Assembly: GCA_037903355.1 (NCBI GenBank)
Contig: JBAJFE010000011.1
Span: 1,993,001-2,057,000 of the forward strand
Length of the DNA: 64,000 nt
DNA from: Trichuris trichiura
Lineage: Eukaryota; Nematoda; Enoplea; Trichinellida; Trichuridae
Direction of reading: 5' to 3'
Part shown: positions 1 through 19,626 of the stretch, one piece after another
Layout: every line of letters begins with the position of its first letter
Numbering within the stretch: position 1 is the stretch's first letter
The notes under the pieces: generated by a model
Database searches by the model: none
What the model was told of the DNA's origin: nothing
The model's input: the letters and a program-made list of their open reading frames with translations, nothing else
Translations under genes and position numbers: made by a program

Positions 1-210
1 CTTATGGCCCACTTGAACGTTGAATGTTTCCGTTTGCGTGAATAAAATATTATTTGAGATTATTTGTACGTTTGCTCATGTGAAAGATCAAAATATTGCT
101 GCAAGGGCAAGTGCGCTAGGCTAAAGCATTGGCCAGTTAAGTTAGCATTGATCCTGCAAATCGAACATTCAAAAATTGCTACGGTTGATCGCGGAAGCCG
201 CGCCTTTTGC

Positions 211-1955
211 ATGGCAGAAATGAGCAATAGAAGTGACGATGTTTCAGGTAAATTGTCGTTTGCAAGATATTTTCCCGAACGAATCGTAAGCGATGACATT
301 GACTTGGAGTGCGGCACTGCCGACGCGTTGGAACTGCTCGCCAAAGACAGGTGGATTTCGCAAAAGTTATGCGGCGGCCAACAAGAGGATAAATTCGTAT
401 GGCCCCCGGTAATTCCAGTGAAGCAGATCGAGCCGCCGTACAGATCCAAGATTCCTAGATGGTCTGCCGTTAATTTGCCCGAATCGGCATTACGCAACCG
501 TTTTCTTACTTCTTCAAAGAAGCCCGCCATTCGTGTACCATCAAGGTCGAAGCGTTACGAGAAGCTATTAGCGGAATCGTTGTGCGACCAGTCACCTTAC
601 AGGGTAAATATGTTAAATTTGGGCAATTGCCTTGGCGTCTATGAGGAACCTGACAAGCCAGCCTCCGTTACTGCCGCTTTTGCAACGGGCTCGCAAGCGA
701 AGACACTTATCGTCAGCGCTTTCGAAATAACCGATGACGAAGATACTAAGCTGCAAACTTTGGAACAAGTGTCCGCCGTTGACTGGCGATTTGACAGCGA
801 AATCGTTCAGGTAGAATTGGTAGAAAAGCTTGATCAGCCATGTTGCCTTCTTCGTCTAGCTGAACCAGCTTGTGCGATCCTTGTTCGCCTTAATTCCGAT
901 TATGGAAGAACCGACTTTTCCACGCCTTTCCTTGATGAAGCGTTGCATGTTAGCTTTAGTCCTTACATTGCGGGTGAATATTTCGCCATTACCCCTTTGC
1001 TGATTCGAGTAGGCTCGCTTGTTTCGTCCGAATCTGTAAGCATAAATATACCTGAGCAAGCTTCGTTCTCTTTTGGCGACTGGAGTGGTTATCCCAGTTG
1101 CATTGCAGTTGGTGGAACCAACGGGTTGATTCTTTTGGACGTCCGATGCGCGAAATCCGGCAATTTGCCTCTAGCTAAGGAAAGTGTTTCCTGCATGCAC
1201 TGTTTGCGGGATAATCGAACTTTCTTACTATACGCCACCGAGACGAGCGTAAAACTGACTGACGTTCGGATGCCAAAGGCTCCCATTATTCAATGGAAGC
1301 ACATGCTGCTAGGAAATGCTAAATACATAGACTCTTTGTGCTTGGACGACCATCATTTGGGTCAAGTAAGAGAAGTTATAGTGGCAAGCAGAGAAACAAA
1401 TGACGCAACTGCATTTCCCTTATTGCAACCTTCGGAAAATGCTTCCCTCTTTTGTGGTTTGCACCCACCAAAAGTTTCCTGCAGTGTTGAAGATTTTTTA
1501 TTATGGCAGCAAGCCCATCGACCAATGGTTGCGGTGCCACCGTCTTTAAAGCAACGTTTTTTCGCCTCTATGCGCGGTATGCGTTCTCTTCGTCACGGCA
1601 TTTTGATTGCAAACGATGTGGGCGACTTGTACTTCCAAATACCATTGGACAACAATGCAACTCGGCTATGTACAATAAGGCGTTTGAAATTTGGAACAGC
1701 CGCTACGAGTACTCTGCTTCCGCTGTTGATTTGAATATCTTCTACGATCGTAAGTCCCAATCGGACATCCTTCACTATCCTCCTAGAATGGTAGCAGCTT
1801 GCAAAGGTGATATACCTCTTGGTAACTTCTTGTCCGGAACGGATATTCAAATTGACGTCTTGGAAGAGCAACTGGACAAACAGTGGTCGGATGAGAGTAC
1901 AGTTGACGATTCCCTTGGACAGATTATATCTTCGTGTTTTGTTGATCAATGCTGA
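211..1955 (+). CDS. TAF1C: TAF1C-like RNA polymerase I initiation factor subunit
   Basis: Likely subunit of the TBP-containing selectivity factor (SL1) that recruits RNA polymerase I to rDNA promoters. The first in-frame ATG is at 211. One open frame runs to a stop at 1732-1734. Family-like landmarks are the segment LTDVRMPKAPIIQW near 1256-1300, matching the 'DeR.P..P.l.W.H' element of TAF1C beta-propellers, an upstream GLILLDVR blade, and NDVGDLYFQ near 1612-1640, matching GDvfyQ. After that, coding-like sequence continues in a different frame to a stop at 1953-1955 (IPLGNFLSGT, DKQWSDEST). An intron at 1670-1794 (125 nt, GT..AG) would join the frames; a frameshift is the alternative. The protein is about 530-570 aa, shorter than human TAF1C. 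The family call rests on recognised motifs, not a search. Confidence 0.68.
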
Positions 1956-2552
1956 CCTCTAATCGCCGCGTAGGCTGCCGCTCAGGGCAGAAGCGCTTTA
2001 CGGACTATTTCATCTTCCATCGCGTCACTGATGGTAGGATGTTTTGCCTTTTATATAAAGAAACAACAAATCTCAAAAGTTACTCAACGGAAGGTTTAGT
2101 AGCAACATTTTTTATAGCCTATTCAGTCGGCAGTTCTTCGCAAGATAGGACAAAGTCCAATGCATTATCTTTAAACGCATATATTTTGTAGCGCGAGACT
2201 TAAACTTCAAATTGTTGCTACGCAGTGGTAGACATTTAACTATTTGACCGCGAAACAAAAACAAAAAAGCAGAGATTCTTTTAGCAAGTACGGTAATAAT
2301 GCCGATGGGTGCTCTTACTTATTTAAACAAACTCGAAAAGACCAAATTAGTTGGCCGCCCACCAAACAGTTCTTACTTGAACAAATGCAGCCCCCCCTCG
2401 ACCAGCGTGTCTAAAAAGTAGGTTGAAAAAGCAGGACAAAATGTAAATGAATGAACCGGCAGGCAAACAAAAGCTATTCTCTTTATTTCTACTTGTGTTT
2501 TTTTCGACCGCGTGAAGTGTTTCCATGAAATGCTCAAAAAATGCGCAGCATC
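1956..2552. other. intergenic, no gene seen
   Basis: Short overlapping frames occur on both strands, but none has recognisable protein character or good splice sites. It separates the TAF1C-like gene from the oppositely oriented cysteine-rich ORFs. Confidence 0.5.
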
Positions 2553-2990
2553 TTATCGTGAAATCTTTTCTTTTAACACTGGAATGCACTTGCCGGCAAA
2601 GCAAATTCCGTCTCCGCTGAATGTATACTGTTCTTCCATAAAATAAGGGCTTGCTTTGCATCTGTAGCCGTCGTTAACATGTTTACCAGCAGCATCTATA
2701 CATTTCCTTTCCATTTCCCAATCATCCATTCGTTCTGCAGTTAGCTGTCGTCTGTGTTGTGAACTACAGTTATTAAGCGAATCTTCATTCACTGTGATTG
2801 GTAAAAATCTAGAGCAAGTAAGTGACGGGTTTGCTTCGCTGTGTTTCTTAACATGTCTCGGCATTGGATTATTGCAACTCCAATAGTCTATGCCGGGCAA
2901 CGGTAGAGTGGAGAAGTTTGCCTCCCGAAACTTATCGTAATTGTCGCAAACTTTCAAGTTCGGATGCAACTGCAACGAATGCTGATTCAT
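2553..2990 (-). CDS. cysteine-rich ORF with ADAM-type cysteine motif (exon or small gene)
   Basis: Open frame of up to 145 codons. The ATG at 2990 lies directly after an in-frame stop, so the frame may instead begin at a splice acceptor (TTGCAG) near 2975. It has about ten cysteines and ends with SGDGICFAGKCIPVLKEK. That resembles the 'DGt.C..gkwCi.GkCv' signature closing the cysteine-rich domain of ADAM/ADAMTS proteins. No protease or signal peptide is visible. It lies on the same strand and downstream of the membrane protein at 3762-4400, which carries the same signature, so the two may be exons of one gene or a tandem pair. Function unknown. Confidence 0.42.
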   Translation of the reverse strand: MNQHSLQLHPNLKVCDNYDKFREANFSTLPLPGIDYWSCNNPMPRHVKKHSEANPSLTCSRFLPITVNEDSLNNCSSQHRRQLTAERMDDWEMERKCIDAAGKHVNDGYRCKASPYFMEEQYTFSGDGICFAGKCIPVLKEKISR

Positions 2991-3761
2991 CTTACCTTAA
3001 AATGTAGCATCAATAAGCATCGCTGGACGGAAACAATAGACGATACAGGACGGCGGTGAAATGTTTATACTTCTTTTAGAGAAACTAAGCATCAATACTT
3101 TCTGTCGCTTACCGCGTTAAAAGATGGTAGTTGCCCAACCAGACGAGTACGCGCAAGCGGGAAGATTTTAGCTAGACAAATCATCCGCACCGAACTTTAC
3201 TGATGCAGTTTTCAGCAGTTGCCTTGTCATGTGTGGGGTAGGCATTTAAGCCGTAAGTTTAGGCGCCTAGTCTGAACTATCTTTTCCGGAACTTTTCGAC
3301 CACCAAACATTGACTAGCTTACTCTTTGCCCTTTGTACTCACTCGTCCGGCTAGGCAACCGCGGTAACAGACCGCCTTAATAGCTGTGACAGTGTGCAAC
3401 TTCAATAGAATTATTATGGCAACAAATGCTTCTCTGTCAATTCAAAATATTTTCAAAAGTGAAGCCGAAACAATGTTAGAAAAATTGATGGGAACAAAGT
3501 CACTAGTATTTAAACTGGCTGAAGCAGCGGGACCGTTTCAGGCAAGTTAAGAGTATGCATTCGTGTTTGCAGCATCTCCTCAGCTACTTCAGCCAAAACG
3601 AGACTACAAACGGAGAAGGTCTCTTCCGTTATTAGCTCGCCAAGCAGTTTTCCCTAAAATGCAAAACAAATCTTCCAACGCACCTTTAAGGATAATTAAT
3701 ATTTAAGGGAATGAAAAAGTTTTCTGTTCGTCTATTCGTGTGCAAAGAGAAAGTAAATCGT

Positions 3762-4400
3762 TCACTTACCGATGAGCGAATCTATCGCTACACGAATGCA
3801 AGCTGCACTCTTTTTCTTTCTTCCAAAATTACTTACGTGCCTTAATTCTTCGTATTTTTTAGGTATCCGTTCATCCGATGAATTAACGCATTTGCCGTGG
3901 ATGCACCATTTATCTTTAGCACACACGGCACCGTTTGGTACGAAAAGTGTCAGCGTTTTTGTTTCAACTCGAAAAGCCAATTGATCTTCGTCGCTGGAGG
4001 CCATCACTTGGATAGACATATCATGACAGGTGAATACTTTGCAATCAAAGGTGATCAGCGCATTGGTAAAACAATGGCCAGGGACGTTGTAACTGGCGCA
4101 CAGTTCGTCCAAGTCGGGAATGTTTTCTATATTGACCGCAAGCGGTTTCCACGTCACCTTTGTTCCTCCGGTGGACAAAATTGATATGGCCACAATTGTT
4201 GACACAAACAATCCGAGCGCCAAAAAGAAAAGGCAGTATTTGCATGCTTCGTTTACCATAACGGCGTTTGGATCTTCAAATTCAATTGGAACACCGGCGG
4301 CAATGGGCCCGTTTTCAGTGCCTATTGCGTCGCTGCACATTGCAGCTTTCCGCGGCACCGACGGGTTAGCTCGTCTCAGCTCCATCGCTGAAGTAGCCAT
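3762..4400 (-). CDS. type II membrane protein with ADAM cysteine-rich-like ectodomain
   Basis: From the first ATG (4400) this frame encodes 212 aa with a stop at 3762. It has a cytoplasmic-type N-terminus of about 55 residues, one hydrophobic helix (about 57-76: YCLFFLALGLFVSTIVAISI), then an extracellular segment. Cysteines at about 101, 110, 120, 125, 160, 166 and 171 end in NGAVCAKDKWCIHGKCV, the typical end of the ADAM_CR_2/ADAMTS cysteine-rich domain. No metalloprotease HExxH is present, so the domain stands alone. Two good donors (GTAAGT at 3836 and 3773) suggest the transcript may splice on, perhaps to 2982-2553. Splicing at 3836 with nearby acceptors gives immediate stops. Likely cell-surface; role unknown. 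Confidence 0.5.
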   Translation of the reverse strand: MATSAMELRRANPSVPRKAAMCSDAIGTENGPIAAGVPIEFEDPNAVMVNEACKYCLFFLALGLFVSTIVAISILSTGGTKVTWKPLAVNIENIPDLDELCASYNVPGHCFTNALITFDCKVFTCHDMSIQVMASSDEDQLAFRVETKTLTLFVPNGAVCAKDKWCIHGKCVNSSDERIPKKYEELRHVSNFGRKKKSAACIRVAIDSLIGK

Positions 4401-4796
4401 ACCGCCCTTTGTTCCAACCGTTGGACGCTTTTCGAAACGAAGTCCGCCGCCAACTTTTGACGCACCTCTCTGACCGACGTTCAACCAATGACGACGGCAT
4501 TCAGTCGCTCTGTCAAACCACTTTAAACTGACAACATATTCACTTTAAAGTGTTGCGCAAAGTTGAAATGGAAAGAAAGCTACGGAAAATTGGATGTAAA
4601 CTTGTTACGTAGAAGAACAATCGAATGAAATGTTGCCTAAGCTGCACTGCTTGCTGAAAGAGAATAAGAAATGCTACAATGGAGTGAACTAAAGAAATTC
4701 ATACGTACAACTCGTCGAAACGCGGATATACGGTATGGAACTTTAGTAAGGCACTAATGTAATGGTCGACAATCCAACAATATTTTGCATTTGCAG

Positions 4797-5106
4797 TAAA
4801 AACTATTCTTGCATTGAACATGCATGGTCGGTACAACGACGTAGAGATCGGCAAGCAAGTGGCAATAGAGCGAAAGTGTTATGGGGAACTTCTACTACTG
4901 TTGAAGAGTGACTAATTAAACAGCCATTTTCCATCGAGTACATGGAATTGCAAATGCGGCTTGACACTGCCAACAGCAGTTTGCAACAACAGACCGGCAC
5001 ACGCACACGAAGCAGTCGAAGGAAAGGTGCCAATGATGCGGACATTTTTCAACGTATGAGTAGCATTGACATTTCGATGCTATTTGTTGCCAATTCCTGC
5101 GGTTGA
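4797..5106 (+). CDS. possible small gene or exons, unidentified
   Basis: A strong acceptor (TTTGCAG) ends at 4796. Two coding-like frames follow. One contains MHGRYNDVEIGKQVAIERK (ATG at 4820). The other contains MELQMRLDTANSSLQQQ (ATG at 4942) and SSIDISMLFVANSCG, ending with a stop at 5104-5106. They are in different frames and I found no junction that joins them cleanly. Composition looks like protein, but I recognise no family. It sits between the ADAM_CR-like gene and the 3' end of the BRG1 gene on the other strand. Confidence 0.22.
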
Positions 5107-5185
5107 GACGTTAAACGGCAGCAGTAAAAGGCGGCTAACTTTGTACATGAACGCGGGAGTGTTTCGGAGCGGTTACCGAATAGCT

Positions 5186-14047
<8,862 letters not shown>

Positions 14048-14496
14048 CAAACGAAGAAAATCATGAAAGTTCCCTACAGTACTTTTCGCTACTAGTCAAC
14101 TAAGCGCAGGTACCGAATCAAAAAAAAATAAATAATCAAACAGTCCCCTTCAAAACGTAAAAGCCGATATTATTTTTGAAGAAAAATTTAATATAGGATG
14201 CGTGGATTGACCTTTGTACAAAGGATACTTTTCGGCTGAAAATTGTACATCGCCTAGCGAAAGTTAAAATATCTTGGCACTACTGCTTAAACAAAACGCT
14301 CGGATATATTAAAATTATAATCGAAAAACGTTTTAAAGCGATTTTAAGAATAAAGTTGTTATTGTACCTGCGAATCAGCTATCTGTAAAGCATTATGCTA
14401 ACTTAAGCTAGCTGGCAGTTTTTGCTTCGTCGGTTTAATTTCTGTGTATCCGTAGGCTGGCGGTTTGCTGCTACCAGTGTAAGCCGATGCAACAGC

Positions 14497-15537
14497 ATGT
14501 GGTGTGCGTTAATTCTGTTAGCCGTCGTTGCCTGTCATGGAGCAAGTGCAAGCAGCGACTATTACGCCCGGTTAGGAGTTAGTCGCGATGCGAGCGAGCA
14601 AGAAATTAAAAAAGCCTTCCGAAAGTTAGCGTTAAAGTACCATCCGGACAGAAATAAGGAGGCGAATGCCGAAGCGAAGTTTCGCGAGATAGCCGAAGGT
14701 ATGGACGAACGCTTTTATGTACCTAAGCATCGTTTTCATTATTTAAACTTATTGATTCATTTCTGGACGCCTTCATTATAATATTTTTCTAGTCCAGTAA
14801 AGTTGAAGAACAAATAAATGACCAATAATCGATGAGAAGTCAGTGTACTGTACGTATGTTTAACGAATGTAGCCACTGTAAAGAGATTTAGGGTTACTGT
14901 AAATTTTTAAAATTTGCTCACAGTGCTCAGCCACTGATTTAACATTTACACAGTGGCAATCCAAAGCCGAACAATTCAATGGAGGCATATTAATTTGTTC
15001 TTGTAAACAATGTGTTCAAAGAGGTTCACTTGTTTTGGTTTATTTCAGCTTACGAAGTGCTCAGCGATCCGCAAAAACGTAAGCAGTACGACATGTATGG
15101 AAATGCCGAGCAGTATCAACAATACGCCGGCAACGGTGGCGGGTTCAACTTCGACTTTACAGACTTCTTCCGTCACTTCGACGACGGTACGTGATTCAAC
15201 TCGTAATTAAAAAGTTGTTAGACTAAAGTTGCACAGGTTTTCGCCATCGCTTTGGCGGGAAAAGTTCGGAAGACACCATGTTCCATACTTTTGGCAATCT
15301 ATTTGACGACCCTTGGGAAGAATTTGGTGGCGGCGGCGGTTTTTTCGGCGACATGCGCAGTGCTTTCGGCGGTGCGCATGATTTTGAAGGTACCAACATG
15401 TTCTCCTTTGAATTTGGTACGTTTTGCCTTTTTTCTAATTTGCATGAGTCACTGTCACTTCAGGCGGAGGCGCGAATTGCGAAACCATTACGAAACGCGT
15501 TGGAAATACTATTACTAGAACAACACGGTGTCATTAG
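14497..15537 (+). CDS. DNAJB9: ER-lumenal J-domain co-chaperone, DNAJB9/ERdj4-like
   Basis: Co-chaperone of BiP in the ER lumen. Four exons: 14497-14698, 15049-15186, 15237-15416, 15464-15537; 197 aa, all introns phase 1. The first ATG (14497) opens a signal peptide ([18 protein letters not shown]). It is followed by a J domain (about 22-85) with HPDRN carrying the catalytic HPD, then [16 protein letters not shown] Gly/Phe-rich region follows ([15 protein letters not shown]). The C-terminus [18 protein letters not shown] matches the conserved two-cysteine tail of DNAJB9 (CrTVTqrrGNmvttyT.C), which separates it from other J proteins. It has no KDEL-type signal, as in the family. Divergent from BRG1, with 449 bp between start codons, so promoter elements are probably shared. 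Human DNAJB9 is 223 aa. Confidence 0.93.
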
Positions 15538-15669
15538 AAGGCTCATCTTGTGCACATTATGTTTAACTGCTTCCTCGTTAACGCGTATCCTTGAACAGCT
15601 TTAAGTGTACATATCACAAAAGTCGAAAGGATGCGTCGCCAAGTCTTCAGGGAACGTCGTAAAGTAAAG

Positions 15670-17265
15670 TCATTTGTCCGAAGCGCAACTGCTTTCAACC
15701 GCGTTGCGTATAGATGCAACCAATGTCTTGTCTTCAGACTCATTTGCTTCGTTTCCGCATAAGAATATCTTGAATGTATCGTTAATTAATTTGCATATTT
15801 CCGGCGTATCTTTTAGTTGAAAAATGGAGTGAGCAAGCAGCTTCAAGTAGGCTGTACGCCTCTGGCAAAAAAGAATACCGTAAGCAGAGCTAATTACGAT
15901 AAAAAACGGCTTTCACCTCGCCAGGTTCGATGTCCGTTACTTCTCGACATATTATTTCCGAGAATAATTGCAAGTCGCCTTTAAAGCACAGCTCCGTAAG
16001 GTTGCTACATTGAGCTATGTCATCAAGCAATTTCACAATGGACAAACCGTTCGACCACTTTGCGTCCGTGCATCGACCAACCGGATCATCTTTTTAAAAA
16101 GGAGAAAAAGTGATGGAATCCAAAAAGTTGTACGGACAAAAATGGTACCTCTGCAATTGAAGTAAATCATCAAACGCTCCATGAATAGCAATCGCGACTC
16201 GTGATTGGACAGACATTTTACGACGACGTTGTCATGGTAGTCTGCCGGAAAGTGCAAGTTGAATGCGACAATCACCGCCAATGCTAAATCGGCAATCCCA
16301 ATGGGCGTTTGCTCTTGGTCAATAAATATTCGAATCAAGAAATCGACGAATCGTTCGTTCAGGACGCCTTACGAAATTGCGCGTGAAAGGAGCGATCGTG
16401 AAGAAAAAAAAATTTGAATACAAATACCGTAATGATCAAATGGCACCGTTTCGCCGGTAGAAAATATGGCAGCCAATAACTTCAAGTGAGCTGCCACTTT
16501 ATCGTCGTGGCTGTTCAATGTTATTAGGTCGGAAGCAACTTGCGGCGGCAACGACGAATTGACTAGATATGCAACTAATTGAGTGCCCAATTTTGAAGCA
16601 ATCTGGAAAAAGTCCAACAACGCCGCTCGTATAGAGCTTCGCGTTTCCTACGAACAACAAACTCTCCTTCAAAGGCAAATGGAATTGCCACATGTAACCA
16701 CATACCATTTGATACAACAGAATGAGATAACGGATGTGTATAAACTCATTCCCGCTAAGGGCTTTCCGGCTAACATCGGCATGCGCTTTTAGCTATTAAT
16801 AAAAAAGGAGTATTTAAGCAAAACTTTTATCCATTGGCGCGAAAGCAATCCTACAGTTAAAGAACGCAATGTCGTTAGGTTACTTAAGATTTCTTCTTCG
16901 TCATCATACAAACTCCAGCTTCGCTGTTGTCCGTCCAATACGGCGTCCGATAAGTCGCCAAGGCATTTGCTAAACCTGGAAAAATCAACGCAATCTTCCG
17001 TATCCACCGTTATCTACAAGATGACCGAATGAGAAATGAACAATGAGATGTTGAGGCTTGTTAAATTATTTACTTTCGTTAGCACCTCATAAAATGGTTC
17101 CAACTGGTCAATTTCGAGGGCAACGCGAGCAGCATCAACAATCATTATAACGCATTGCTTGCACTCGTCGTACGGAAAGTCGAAACGAGTTCTCAACGAG
17201 TCGATCATTTTGCGTGCTACCTTTGAATAATCCGCCGGCGCTCGTTTGTACGGAAACTGCGACAT
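15670..17265 (-). CDS. NCKIPSD: SPIN90/NCKIPSD C-terminal-domain protein (Arp2/3 regulator)
   Basis: SPIN90 (DIP/WISH, yeast Ldb17) activates Arp2/3 to seed linear actin filaments and binds Nck and N-WASP. Seven exons: 17265-17074, 17013-16855, 16792-16706, 16647-16428, 16367-16149, 16089-15917, 15861-15670; 413 aa, all junctions in frame. Conserved blocks in order: GQQRSWSLYDDEEEIL, NEFIHIRYLILLYQM-ETRSSIRAALL, NSSLPPQVASDL, FSTGETVPFDHYG, VIVAFNLHFPADYHDNVV, DDPVGRC, VTDIEPGE and a final LKLLAHSI segment. These cover the leucine-rich armadillo-like domain of vertebrate SPIN90 (722 aa) almost end to end. The N-terminal SH3 and proline-rich regions are absent from this model. Either the worm protein is domain-only, or an upstream exon lies in 17.3-18.7 kb. 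Confidence 0.92.
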
Positions 17266-18768
17266 CGCTATGCAAGAAGTGAATGTGAAAATTCAAGTAT
17301 ACCGTAAAATGATAAGTAAGGTCAGTATCACAACAGACTTATTTATCTCATGTAAAACTGAGGAAAACGCAAAAAATCAATTACCATTAAGTACTGTGAG
17401 CATAGTTAACTCATTAGCAGTCTTTTTGCGTTGTTTAGAAATTGGGCACATTGCTAAGTAAATGCAGGTGAATGAGCTATTAGCTAAGAGAATGAAAGCT
17501 TGGCACGCCACTCCCGCTGAGAGCATTAAGCCGAGTTACTTTTGAGCAATTCCTACAAGCAGGGAAGCAAAAAACACCCGTTTGTACGAACCACCCACTA
17601 CGGTCGTTAGGTCTAGGTTTAGCGTAATGCTTAAGCTTAGAACAAGGTTAAAGTTAGGGTTGAAGCAACAGCCTATTCCTTGGGACAAAAAACGACGCCA
17701 GATGGCGCCTAAGGGATCGCAGCTAGGTCAAACATCCTTAGGCAAGGTAACTTGGGGAAAAAAGTGGCAAAAAAATTATGTTAACGATATTCAACAATTT
17801 CGCTCTCGTTTATGGCAACAACCAGTTCATTTGGATTTTTTTCTCGTAAGCAATCAACAAAATCCGCCGGACTGTATGGTCTATTTATTATTAATGCTTT
17901 CGTAAGCACGCAAAGGCCAACAGAATTTAAAAATCCCCCAAAAGTAGCGCATTCACACTTAGTTAATAGGAGAAGCGCTGAAAAAAAATTTCCAACTTTT
18001 AAATTGACTGCCTTAAAAGCGACGTCTTCATTTAATAGGTCGCGGACGGGTTTTTGATCAAAAATACGTTGCTCGTACAGCCGCAAGCGTACCGAAGAAC
18101 AAGTTTTAACTGCGTTTGTTTATTTTAAAATGCGGCTAAGGTTGTTTGGTCCGCCGAAAAGTGCGAAGGAACCGAGCCTAAACGCTAACGAGACATGGAG
18201 ATGTTCAAGAACGAATTTACAGTACGGTGCGCACAATTTAATGCATTATTGTCACGTTAAACTGCCCGTTCAATCGACAAAGTCGTAAGCGGATTACTCC
18301 TAATAATTGTCCGCTTGCTGGTTAGGTGACATGTAGTCCAGTGTTGGCTCAACTACGTCCAATACACCCGTGTGTATCTTCTTGTTTTTCTCATCTTTTC
18401 CTTTAAGTATCTCTCTTTTGGCGGGATGCAGTCGTTCTCGCACTTCTAAATTGATACTATAGATAATGTGTTGTCTTTACATGTTAGCATTGCAGCTAAG
18501 TTAGGTTGATATTTTGATGCGCAGTTTTAATTCGACTTGGCTGACCAGGTTAAAGAGTGGTGATGAACTTGGTGCTGTTTAGGTTCGTCAACCATCTTAC
18601 CGGGTGCCAGCGTAGCGCGAATAGTACATTTAGCGGCTTTGGCATTAACGGTGTTCGTGGAATAAAAACCGCACGTGACTGGCAGTCCGTTAAAACGACG
18701 GCGGATCCAGGAGCGTTCCATTGGCCGTCCTACTTTCACAGAGACGGCTTTTGGATTAGTGATCTCAT
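17266..18768. other. spacer between SPIN90-like and TLF genes
   Basis: No confident gene. A minus-strand frame at 18086-17781 reads protein-like in parts (YEQRIFDQKPVRDLLNEDV; YSPADFVDCLREKNPNELVV) but has no ATG start and no clear splice partners. It could be a missing exon of a minus-strand gene. A GGCGGGA motif at 18420-18426 lies 343 bp upstream of the TLF start and could be a promoter element. Confidence 0.3.
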
Positions 18769-19626
18769 ATGTCTCATCAGGCACAGTTCCAGCTACAGCA
18801 GATTGCCGGTGTGATTTCGTCGGTAGTTCCGGCAGAGCTGCGGCCCAGCTCAATCCGACCGAACATATACACATTGGTGCGCATTCCCTGTTTTGTGAAC
18901 AATGCTGTGTCGCCGTCGCATGCGAGCACCCAAGTTATCCAGGTGATTTCCGGTCCTACCGAAGCTTCTCTTGTCACATCACCATCGCCTGCCGAAGTGG
19001 TTGTTGATGGTGCAGATCTGCAGGGGAAAATTGATCTTCGTGTACGTAACGTTGTTTCCATGTTTAACGTGTGTTGTCACGTTGATTTGCATGCACTTGC
19101 CATGTGCACCCCAAACGTTGTTTACGAATTGAGTCGAGGTGTCGTAATGTGGCAGTTGAGAAATCCAAACTGTCATGCTCGCATATCAGCATGTGGAAAG
19201 GTAATAGTTACGGGTGCCACCAGCGAAATGGCCGCAAGAAAAGCAAGCCGTCGAGTGGCTCGTTGGATACAACAAAAGGTCAACCCGTCGGTCTGTTTTG
19301 CCGATTATCGCATTACAAATATGATGGCGAGCTGTAAATTGCCCTTCGGTTTGCGCTTGGTTGACTTAGCCTTGGCTCATCCAAAAGAATGCAGCTATGA
19401 ACCGGAGATAAATACTGGGCTAATTTGGCGGAATTCTTCGCCAAAGCTCACTTTGCGCATCCATTCGACGGGTAGCGTGACTATTACGGGAGCTACATCC
19501 GAAGCGAATGTGCTAAGCGCCATGGATTCCCTTTATCCGGTGCTTCTCCGCTACAAAGTCGCATATCGTTCTGGTGGAACCATAGAATCACCGCTTGCTA
19601 CTAGCGTCGTTTCGCTACGTTTTTAG
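18769..19626 (+). CDS. TBPL1: TBP-like factor (TLF/TRF2/TBPL1)
   Basis: Metazoan TBP paralogue that binds TFIIA/TFIIB but not canonical TATA boxes and drives subsets of Pol II promoters. A single exon encodes 285 aa from the ATG at 18769. An N-terminal extension of about 95 residues is followed by the two-fold saddle core. First repeat: VSMFNVCCHVDLHALA ... CGKVIVTGATSEMAARKASR. Second repeat: ITNMMASCKLPFGLRLVDLA ... CSYEPEI ... LTLRIHSTGSVTITGA. The YEPE and STGS..TGA elements are diagnostic of the TBP fold. The divergence and the missing TBP-type phenylalanines fit TLF rather than TBP. Equivalent to C. elegans tlf-1. No introns, unlike BRG1 or KDM5. Confidence 0.92.
   Translation: MSHQAQFQLQQIAGVISSVVPAELRPSSIRPNIYTLVRIPCFVNNAVSPSHASTQVIQVISGPTEASLVTSPSPAEVVVDGADLQGKIDLRVRNVVSMFNVCCHVDLHALAMCTPNVVYELSRGVVMWQLRNPNCHARISACGKVIVTGATSEMAARKASRRVARWIQQKVNPSVCFADYRITNMMASCKLPFGLRLVDLALAHPKECSYEPEINTGLIWRNSSPKLTLRIHSTGSVTITGATSEANVLSAMDSLYPVLLRYKVAYRSGGTIESPLATSVVSLRF

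Noticed and set aside
3774..3836. Splicing the ADAM_CR-like membrane gene at the GTAAGT donor at 3836.
   Set aside because: The nearby acceptors (AGTGCAG, GTGTAG) put a stop codon in frame within a few codons; reading through to 3773 or the stop is more consistent.
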